DNA from: Rhabditoides inermis
Taxonomy: Eukaryota > Nematoda > Chromadorea > Rhabditida > Rhabditidae
Assembly: GCA_963966185.1 (NCBI GenBank)
Contig: CAWZYM010000242.1
Span: 848,001 to 912,000 of the forward strand
Reading direction: 5' to 3'
Length of the DNA stretch: 64,000 nt
In this document: one piece after another, positions 54,026 to 60,376 of the stretch
Position numbering within the stretch: the first letter of the stretch is position 1
How the letters are laid out: the number at the start of each line of letters is the position of its first letter
Notes under the pieces: generated by a model
The model's database searches: none
What the model saw: the letters and a program-made list of their open reading frames with translations, nothing else
What the model was told of the DNA's origin: nothing
Made by a program: the position numbers and the translations under genes

Positions 54026-57000
54026 TCATATCGCACACCTCCGTGTCCTTGTGCAGCACCACTGCAGTCCTGGACGGGTTGGCGATGAGCACCTTGGTTG
54101 CTGCTCCCTTGATCACGGTCGGGGTCAGGAACAGCTTGTTAGAGTACAGTCCCATGCCGACTCCGTCTGTCATCCAGTCGTTTCCTTCTGCCTCTCGGCT
54201 CTCCACGTAGCAGTCGACATACGTGCCCTTTCCCGGCTTCAGCGTCGTGATCCCCTTCAGACGCAAACGTCCCGTCGGCGGCACCTTCGGCTTTCCGACC
54301 GACGCCGTGTTCACGATCGGGAGCGTGTCGAATCCTAGTCGCAGCGTCATAGCATCGTAGTCGATGCTCCACGGCGGAAGCCTGCGGAGGCACGAGTTTC
54401 CCAAAATGATCTGGTAGGAGTGGGGTCCCTTCGGCTTGTCCATCGCATCCGAGAAGTACAGACGAACCGTCTGTTTCACCTCGTTAAACAGCATCTCAAC
54501 GTCGGCGTATCCCTTGAGTCCGACCGGCTCTCCATTCATTCCCACCGCCTGTGTGAGGTCCGGGTCGCGCTCGAACTTGAACACCTGAATGAGCGGCGCC
54601 ACAGAAGAGTGGCAAATAGAGATGCATGCTCCCGTGTCCACCAATGCCAGCAAGCGAATGTTGTTCACCTTGACAGGAATCTGGGCGTAGAAGTGTCCCT
54701 CCTTGCTCCGGACCGACAGCACATTCTGCTTTGCCGGACTGTTGACAGCTGCCACCGTGTTTCCTCCCATGCGCGGGTCCATGTTCCCCATCAACTGCGA
54801 GTTGTGCTTGATGAGCGCTGAATAGGCTTCCTTCTGCTGACTGAGCTGGTTCTCCAGATCTTGAATCCGACTGTTGGCCGTGTTGTCCACCGTCATCACC
54901 TGATTGTTCTGCGGCGGCGGCTGCATCATCTGTACTTGCTGCATCGGCTGCATCTGCTGCATTGGCTGCATCTGCTGCATTGGCTGCATCTGCTGCGTCG
55001 GCTGCATCGGCTGCATCGGCTGCATCGGCTGCATCGGTTGCATCGGCTGCATTGGCTGCATCTGCTGCATTGGCTGCATCGTCTGCACCTGTTGTCTCAG
55101 CAGCGGACAGTGACTCCTGAAGTGCGGACCCTGACAGTTGAAACACTTAACCGTGCTCTTCCTCGGCCTCGGGTTGTTCTGCCTCTGCTGCTGCATCTGC
55201 TGCTGCGCCGCCTGCTGCTGGTATGCTGGCTGCATCTGCTCCTGACCCGCCTGTTGCATAGGTGGTCTCATAACTTCGTGCTGGCGGAGCGCATGCAGGA
55301 ACAGAGAACAGCTGGCCTGCGGGTGATCCGTGGCCCAACAGTAGTGGCAATATTTCACTCCCTCTTGCTGCTGGCTCTCTCCCGTCTGCCGAGTGTTGGC
55401 CTGTACCGAGTAGACATTGGCGCCCTGAGAGGACGGTGCCTCCCTATCTCCTAATTCACGCTCCCTCGCGCAGCCTGGCAGCTTGATCACTCCCATTGCG
55501 TTCTCGATGTTGCGAGCCATCCCGAGCGCCTCATCGAATGTCTTCGGCTGCTGCACCTTGACCTGGTACTTCAGCGCCTTGTTCAGCTTGTTCACAAACT
55601 CCTCGTGCAGCCTGTGCTGGATGAAGTAGTCCTCCATCCCCTCGTATGCCGTCTTGATCATCTGCCGCAGGTGCTCTGCAAACTCCACCACCGGCTCACT
55701 TTCTCCCTGGTTCATGTTCTGGAAGATCTCCTTGGCCTTATCTCTGTATGCGTCGGAGTTGAAGAACTCCTTCAGCTGCTTCACGACTAAATCGTAGTCC
55801 TTCTGGTCTTCTTCGCTCAGCTCCTCGATCTTCTCTCGGGCGAGTCCATCCGTGTACAAGATGAGGTTCCGAGCCTTCGCCTCGGACGAGTCATCCTTCT
55901 TGACGATGCTCCACACATCCTCAAATCTGCGCAGCCAGGAGAGAAGGCGCTGCGATCCCGTGCCCGTGAAACTCGGCACACTGTGATTCATCCGCGTGTT
56001 GCAGCTCACCATGTTGATGCGCGGGGTGTCTTCATCGTGTTCGTCCTCATCAGATTCCGAGGTGTAGTTGTCCTTGCTGTCTTCCTCTCCCTCGCGGGGC
56101 TGCTGCTCTCCCGCTGGCTCTTGCTCTTCTTCGTCCTTATTGGACAGGACCATGTCCGCTCTCTGCTGATCTGCAGGTCTGGCGGTCTCGTTGGCTGCTT
56201 GCCACAGCTGCATCTGGTCGTCGATGTCTTCCCAGTTGTCTTCCACATCGATCGGGGTGGGCTCCCTCTGATCGGTCGGCGGCGTTCCCTCTTCGTCCAG
56301 AACGGTGTCCTCCGATCCGCTAAAGTAGTCGCCCTCTCCCTCGATCGGTTTGTTGCGCGGGTGTTCCATTCCGATCATCAGATCTTCGTCGACAATGCAT
56401 TCTAGGCGGCGCTGTTCCGCCTCCTCATCGATCTCGATCGGTGAGATTTCCCTGAGCGGCTCTTCTTCCAAGTCGATGTCGACCGGTGCGGCCGCCCTCT
56501 TGATCTGGCGCCGCATCTCTTCGCGATCCTGTCTCGCCACATACTCGTTGATGTAGCGCAGTCGCATCGTATCGACCGGGACTCCCGCCTCGTATCCTCT
56601 CTGCAAGCGGCGAATGCGCTCGTCGATGATATTGGCGAACTGGGTGTTGTCGATCTCGCTCAGTCTGCGCACGATGGCCCTCTCTGCCACCTTGTCAATG
56701 CGCCTGAAGAACGCGTCCATCCGGTCTTCCACCCTCGCCACCGGGATCCCGTCTCCTTCCAGACTGTTCGCAAAGCCCTCGATCTGTTCGAATCTCTGGT
56801 ATGCCAGTATGTCGATGTCGTCCTCATCGATCTCCCTGGCCTTCCTCTCGATCGTCTTCTCGATCATTGTCGTGATGCGATTTCGCATCTCCTCCAGATC
56901 AGTCGCAGGCATCTTCTCCTCGACGATCTTCTCCAGCTGGGTGCCAATGTAGGCATCCCACTGCTGTTCTCCAGTCTTCTTGGCTTTGTCCGCCCAATAC

Positions 57001-57257
57001 TGGTCCAGGTACTTGTCCATCTTGCTCTTCCAGCCGTCTTCCAACTCCGCGTTGGTGCGGCCCTCGAGCTCCGACAGCTCCTTATAGAAGTCGTCCTTCA
57101 GCGTAGAGTACATGTTCGCGAACTTGTTCTCCAGCTTCTTAGTGCCCGCCTGCTTCACCTCCTTGTGAAGGCGCACACTCATCCTGACAATGAGATGCTT
57201 CATCTCATTGATCTGCTCCACTGTCACGGCTTTCGAGCCGTCATCCCCCCTGTCCAT
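53979..57257 (-). CDS. gag: Gag polyprotein with aspartic protease (ORF1)
   Basis: The 1092-residue structural polyprotein packages the element RNA and carries the protease. Residues 1-300 are charged and predicted helical, residues about 300-420 are strongly acidic, and about 425-590 resemble the retrotransposon Gag capsid region. Two zinc knuckles follow: C637-C650 (CX2CX4HX4C) and C705-C717 (CX2CX3HX4C, one residue short). Residues about 727-775 are a Met-Gln-Pro repeat. The protease active site DTGA is at 874-877 and the flap-side ILG at 951-953, the usual spacing for a retropepsin. The remaining residues match in style the beta-rich spacer between protease and RT in other gypsy elements. 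The ATG at 57257 has a weak context. An upstream ATG at 57334 has a better one but is out of frame by one base, so the true start is uncertain. Confidence 0.93.
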   Translation of the reverse strand: MDRGDDGSKAVTVEQINEMKHLIVRMSVRLHKEVKQAGTKKLENKFANMYSTLKDDFYKELSELEGRTNAELEDGWKSKMDKYLDQYWADKAKKTGEQQWDAYIGTQLEKIVEEKMPATDLEEMRNRITTMIEKTIERKAREIDEDDIDILAYQRFEQIEGFANSLEGDGIPVARVEDRMDAFFRRIDKVAERAIVRRLSEIDNTQFANIIDERIRRLQRGYEAGVPVDTMRLRYINEYVARQDREEMRRQIKRAAAPVDIDLEEEPLREISPIEIDEEAEQRRLECIVDEDLMIGMEHPRNKPIEGEGDYFSGSEDTVLDEEGTPPTDQREPTPIDVEDNWEDIDDQMQLWQAANETARPADQQRADMVLSNKDEEEQEPAGEQQPREGEEDSKDNYTSESDEDEHDEDTPRINMVSCNTRMNHSVPSFTGTGSQRLLSWLRRFEDVWSIVKKDDSSEAKARNLILYTDGLAREKIEELSEEDQKDYDLVVKQLKEFFNSDAYRDKAKEIFQNMNQGESEPVVEFAEHLRQMIKTAYEGMEDYFIQHRLHEEFVNKLNKALKYQVKVQQPKTFDEALGMARNIENAMGVIKLPGCARERELGDREAPSSQGANVYSVQANTRQTGESQQQEGVKYCHYCWATDHPQASCSLFLHALRQHEVMRPPMQQAGQEQMQPAYQQQAAQQQMQQQRQNNPRPRKSTVKCFNCQGPHFRSHCPLLRQQVQTMQPMQQMQPMQPMQPMQPMQPMQPMQPTQQMQPMQQMQPMQQMQPMQQVQMMQPPPQNNQVMTVDNTANSRIQDLENQLSQQKEAYSALIKHNSQLMGNMDPRMGGNTVAAVNSPAKQNVLSVRSKEGHFYAQIPVKVNNIRLLALVDTGACISICHSSVAPLIQVFKFERDPDLTQAVGMNGEPVGLKGYADVEMLFNEVKQTVRLYFSDAMDKPKGPHSYQIILGNSCLRRLPPWSIDYDAMTLRLGFDTLPIVNTASVGKPKVPPTGRLRLKGITTLKPGKGTYVDCYVESREAEGNDWMTDGVGMGLYSNKLFLTPTVIKGAATKVLIANPSRTAVVLHKDTEVCDMMALREVPSSFRTYTL
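53993..54002 (-). promoter_or_regulatory. Candidate +1 ribosomal frameshift site (UCC UUU CGG A)
   Basis: Within the overlap, the ORF1 codons TCC (54002-54000), TTT (53999-53997) and CGG (53996-53994) are followed by A. A tRNA-Phe on UUU can re-pair with the +1 codon UUC while an Arg codon waits in the A site. The same layout (UCC UUU CGN) is established as a +1 slippery site in the influenza A PA-X frameshift. The identification here is by motif and position only. Confidence 0.6.
54940..55082 (-). repeat. Met-Gln-Pro codon repeat inside gag
   Basis: Nine-base units read as GGCTGCATC/TGCTGCATC on the plus strand encode MQP or MQQ triplets, about 16 in a row, just after the second zinc knuckle. 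Codons are near-identical, so this is a young in-frame microsatellite expansion. It separates the nucleocapsid region from the protease. The plus-strand Cys/Ile-rich open frame across it is only the shadow of the repeat. Confidence 0.85.
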
Positions 57258-57331
57258 GCGTTGAGATGGGCAAGGTCGGTTCCGTCCATCCTGAGGCTCC
57301 GGATCGGCTCGGTTGTCTCCAGGTCGTTAGA

Positions 57332-57405
57332 CATGGTAAGGAAGAAAAGAGATAAGGAAAGGTATTCGCTCAGCTCGTCGGCCCTTAGAAACAGACACCC
57401 TAAGG
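57332..57405 (-). repeat. Leader motif, gag-proximal copy
   Basis: On the minus strand this segment runs from CCTTAGGGTGTCTG through GGCCGACGAGCTG to a pyrimidine-rich run and CCATG. It aligns with 59590-59662 over about 75 bp at roughly three-quarters identity, including an exact 13-bp core. Its last bases contain the out-of-frame ATG at 57334, which has an A at -3. Confidence 0.7.
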
Positions 57406-57733
57406 ATATAGAGTAAGAGAAACCTACCGCTGCCGGCGAGTCACCTGCAAGTAAATAATATTTAGAACAAGTTATTCCCGCCCATCACATCGCGTCTCGA
57501 ATATTATCTCGTCAAACAATACGCGCGCGATTCAACACATATAAACAGTCCATCCTTCCAGGGTTTAGCGAGCGAAAATAATAATCCATATAATCGGCAC
57601 GCACAATGACGGAAAAATCGCGACCAATGACACACGTAGTAAATCAAAGTGTGAAGACAGATGCAATGAGAAGAAAAACAATAACATCACAAGACCACCG
57701 TAAGTGAGAAAGAGATTGCCCACACCCTGTTAC

Positions 57734-57840
57734 CTTCGCAGCCGTGCATCCTTTCCACCTCTTGAGGGTGTAGTGCGGACCCGGAGTAGTCCTTCTTCAT
57801 CTTCTGCGAGCCAGTTCACCTTCGACTTCTGCTCCTCGTT
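57734..57840 (-). other. Exon-like segment in the leader (107 bp)
   Basis: On the minus strand the segment is preceded by CATTTTGCAG and followed by GTAACAG, good 3' and 5' splice-site matches. One frame is open throughout with a balanced, charged composition (35 codons). An upstream donor CAG/GTAGTC at 57933/57932 would make a 92-bp intron, and the frame stays open across that join back to an ATG at 58013. A downstream acceptor TTACTTGCAG at 57445 would add an in-frame stop almost at once. This is a candidate only, with no transcript evidence. Confidence 0.35.
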
Positions 57841-57928
57841 CTGCAAAATGAATCATTACACCCTGTGTCTACCTTTTGACAGTCAGATTATATAAATAAA
57901 TAAATAAAATCTACTGTCTGGACCTAGA

Positions 57929-58354
57929 CTACCTGATCCCTGCAGTCTTCTTCCTCATCCGCAGCTGGCTGCCGGTTCTGCGGGCGCTCCTCTGCTCCGC
58001 CTGGATACTGCATCCGTAGTTGTGCTCGGCTCGCTCCGTCTTAGCGGCCTCTCCTCGATCCTCTGCCACTTGTTGGCTCCCGACTTCTTCTTCATATCCA
58101 ATCCGATGAAGATGCGACATCGGCTGACGCTCCTCGCGACGCTTCTTCTGCCTCCATATCCTATCCGATGGGCTGCGACTTCGGCAGCACCCGCATAGTG
58201 TGCTTCTTCTGCTCATCGTCCGGCCCCGACCGTCGTGGCCTTCTTCCGCGGCGTCTTGTAGACGGCTTCTTCCGCGGCGCATCTCTTGGCGATGCGGCAC
58301 GACTTCGGCAAGTGTCTTTCGACACTGCGCGCTTCCTGTTGCCTTGTCTCGCAA
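57929..58354 (-). other. GC- and purine-rich leader segment with Arg/Glu-rich open frames
   Basis: A 141-codon frame is open here from a TTG, and the two other minus-strand frames also give long charged stretches interrupted by a few stops. One of these contains an AT-hook-like RRRGRRPRR. A CATCGGATNGGATATG motif occurs twice. Since purine-rich GC-rich DNA gives such readings easily, I cannot choose a frame. It may be a remnant accessory gene, exon material or noncoding RNA structure. Confidence 0.3.
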
Positions 58355-58580
58355 CGCGCCTTCATCACGCTAAAATACTGAAATATTGATTAGCGTTTTT
58401 TTTTCTAACCCAGCTGAGAAGCAGCCGCGGCTCTGTTCTCAACTGGTTGTTCATCTACTAAGGTCAAGCGTACACTTCTACACAGCTTAAGCAAGGAAAG
58501 TAAAATAATATTACCTGAAAGCATGAACAAAATTATCTACAAGTCACGGCGTGCACTCCGTATTTGACAAAGTAAAATAA

Positions 58581-58736
58581 TCATAAAAATTCACACTCTT
58601 GTTCGGCGCCTTGAACTCCTTGGATTCCTCGAGCTGGTTGCTGGTGTGCTGCTTGCCTCCTCGTCTGCGGGTTGAACATCTCCCGCCTGTCGTCTCCTCC
58701 AGCTTGGTCTTGTAGGCGCTGCTGTTCCCACAGCAT
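58581..58736 (-). CDS. Possible small leader ORF, 51 codons
   Basis: The ORF begins with ATG at 58736 and ends with TGA at 58581-58583. The product is rich in Gln, Arg, Ala and Gly, starts MLWEQQ, and has no membrane segment, signal peptide or motif that I recognise. A longer overlapping frame (58591-58926) is less convincing: it starts with a hydrophobic Tyr/Phe/Ile run caused by the AAAT microsatellite. The ORF could be an exon of a spliced accessory protein, an upstream ORF or chance. Confidence 0.25.
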   Translation of the reverse strand: MLWEQQRLQDQAGGDDRREMFNPQTRRQAAHQQPARGIQGVQGAEQECEFL

Positions 58737-59228
58737 TGCCCCCCTCACACCCTCTAACCCCCACAGAGAAGTAAAGCACAGTCAGTCGACCGCAAGCATC
58801 AAAATAGTACACACAAGCAAAAAGAAATGCAAAGAAAATACGGGGGAGGCACGACGAAAATAAATAAATAAATAAATAAATAACGACTGGCCTAAATCTT
58901 AAATTGCAAAAAAAAATATTCTGCAATGATTGCCGTTACGGTATTTCGCAGGGTCATGTCGTTGCGGGGCCAATTAGGCGCGAACTTTTAAAAATCTCAT
59001 CATCGATCTGCCTCTCTGCTTTTCCCGCCAGCATCTCCGTCTGCGCTCTCCTAGTGTGTACTTGCTATCTCGCCTGGCTCTTCCCGCCCTGTCTGCGACC
59101 GATAACAATCTTGCTGCCTGCCTCCTGCTGCCACCCGGCCTGACCAGTTATTGATCCGCCCTCTCTGATGTGGTGTGGTGTCGGCACTCAGTGTATTTCC
59201 CGCCCTCCTGCGGTTCCCGTCGCTTCCG

Positions 59229-59251
59229 ATCGATATATCGATTTTATCGAT
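59229..59251. promoter_or_regulatory. Cluster of three ATCGAT sites
   Basis: ATCGAT occurs at 59229-59234, 59237-59242 and 59246-59251, in helical-like spacing of 8 and 9 bp. The sites resemble the core of the insect DRE element (TATCGATA), though only partly. They sit in the leader 630 bp downstream of the 5' LTR. Confidence 0.35.
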
Positions 59252-59624
59252 CTCGTCGCATCCCGCCTCCAAATTTGGCGAATGCTTCTTCATTTTCTTC
59301 GGTGAGTGCGTTTGTTGATTGTTCTTCTCCGTCTTTCCTGCGGCAGACCTGCTGTGCTTCCAATTTCCCTTTTGCCCTAATCGCCTCCGCCATTCGATTG
59401 CGAACGCAATCGTGGCAGCGAAAGGGGGTCTCTCTCTCCGCTCTTCTTCCCGCTTGATTGTGCTTGCAGCTCTTCCAGCCGGCCCGATCGATCGCGCTTG
59501 GTGTGTGTGGGGTGATCAGCCCGCACACCTCGCGCCCGCCGGTCTTGCGCTGAAAGCTGAAAAGTGCTTCAAATCGCACATCGTTTCTGATGGTGAAGAA
59601 TAAGAGAAAGAAATGTTTATGCAC
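59244..59624 (-). other. Leader open frame, 126 codons, no ATG start
   Basis: The frame opens after a TAA and begins with GTG inside the duplicated leader motif. The first ATG comes late, at the residues MAEAIRAKGK. The translation has a CX2C pair and a charged, helical-looking C-terminal half. No family is recognised. Reading could begin after splicing at the ACCATCAG boundary. Confidence 0.25.
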
Positions 59625-59662
59625 AGCTCGTCGGCCGCGTTACATTCAGACCCCTAGCAAGG
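59590..59662 (-). repeat. Leader motif, LTR-proximal copy
   Basis: This is the second copy of the motif at 57332-57405, with the same order: CTAGGGG, TCTG, the core GGCCGACGAGCTG, a pyrimidine tract and ACCAT. Here the ATG position is ACCATCAG, so the start codon is absent and the end instead resembles a 3' splice site. An open minus-strand frame (59244-59624) begins inside this copy. Confidence 0.65.
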
Positions 59663-59863
59663 AGAGAGAAGGTGCATGGTAATCGCGTGTAATAATACAA
59701 TTCTCTTTTTTTTTCGACAGCGCGTCGAAGCGGAGAGTGGCGGAATGGAAAACCAAACGACACACAAAGCGACTATGCGTAGTCGAAACAACAATGGAAT
59801 ACATGGTAAAATATACGGTAAGACAAATATAATGAGGTGGTGGATCGCCCTCCTACAAAGAAA

Positions 59864-59881
59864 AGACACTCGCTGGTACCA
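59864..59881 (-). promoter_or_regulatory. Primer-binding site, tRNA-Leu-like
   Basis: On the minus strand, TGGTACCAGCGAGTGTC starts with the last base of the LTR. TGG pairs with the CCA end of a tRNA. The implied tRNA end has discriminator A and acceptor strand CGCTGGT. The GGTACCA end agrees with some animal tRNA-Leu (UAA) genes. The tRNA identity is a guess from memory of the family. Confidence 0.5.
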
Positions 59882-60372
59882 GTTGGCATGTCGGCCCGTC
59901 TAGCGTACCCGACGACAAGTGTCGGCGGGACTATACGACAAGAACAGTCCTACGTGCCAGTGGAAACCGCGCTACTACCATAATACCAATGCTGCTACCG
60001 TAATAAACCATAAACCCATGTCTACCGTAACCCGATACCAATGCATCCACAGACAATCCCAAGACGTATAAGAGAGAAGAGTTTTACTATGACATAGAGA
60101 TATATGTACACGACAACAATCGTAACAACAACACAACGATATCACATAGCGAGTGGGTGTGAGTGACCTAGAGTCCGACTGACTACATGACTGGTGACCT
60201 CCAAGAGTGAAGTGTGGCGACGGCTGCAGCCGGAGCTTATATACTGCTCCCTTGGTGCGACGTGCAGTGATAAGATACTCAGGCGGGAGTTCGAGTGGGG
60301 CTTTCCAGTGCGGGTACGGTGTCAGCGAGGGGACGCGACAACCCTAGTCAACAGAATACCCATTCTGTTACT
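59881..60372 (-). repeat. 5' LTR (right), 492 bp, promoter-bearing
   Basis: This copy is identical to the 3' LTR except for one missing C. In the sense (minus) direction U3 is short (about 130-160 bp before the expected start site), so R plus U5 make most of the LTR. No AATAAA is seen on the sense strand; the AATAAA present is on the plus strand. Confidence 0.96.
60237..60243 (-). promoter_or_regulatory. TATA box of the 5' LTR
   Basis: TATATAA on the minus strand, in the context AGTATATAAGCTCC. Transcription would be expected 25-30 bases further on, near 60205-60212, where the sequence CACTTCACTCTT offers an initiator-like CA. The only later ATG within 30 bases is the start-stop ATGTAG at 60183-60188. 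Confidence 0.65.
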
Positions 60373-60376
60373 CATG
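60373..60376. repeat. Target-site duplication, right (CATG)
   Basis: This is the second copy of the CATG found at 49425-49428. The satellite resumes in exact register immediately after it. Confidence 0.93.

Larger units (their letters stand above)
57258..59880 (-). other. Long 5' leader of the element (2.6 kb)
   Basis: The region from the 5' LTR to the gag ATG is far longer than the few hundred bases common in gypsy elements. It alternates AT-rich stretches, including an AAAT microsatellite at 58860-58882, with GC-rich purine-loaded segments that read open in more than one frame. Minus-strand open frames at 59244-59624 (GTG at the 5' end) and 57929-58354 (TTG) do not begin with ATG. Candidate splice sites and a duplicated motif are listed separately. 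I recognise no protein domain here. Confidence 0.7.
49429..60372 (-). mobile_element. Complete Ty3/gypsy-type LTR retrotransposon (10944 bp)
   Basis: Near-identical LTRs bound an internal region coding on the minus strand for Gag-protease and for RT-RNase H-integrase. The order RT, RNase H, integrase defines the Ty3/gypsy class, as opposed to Ty1/copia. PBS, polypurine tract, TATA box and target duplication are all identifiable. No envelope gene is present: only 640 bp separate the pol stop from the 3' LTR. The two LTRs show no substitutions and one 1-bp indel, so insertion is very recent. Both long ORFs are open. The possible defects are a one-base frame break near the gag start and the lack of a proven leader gene. 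Confidence 0.97.

Noticed and set aside
50474..57416. Numerous plus-strand and alternative-frame ORFs over gag and pol
   Set aside because: They are shadows of the two coding ORFs. The Cys/Ile-rich frame at 54904-55113 is the antisense of the Met-Gln-Pro repeat.
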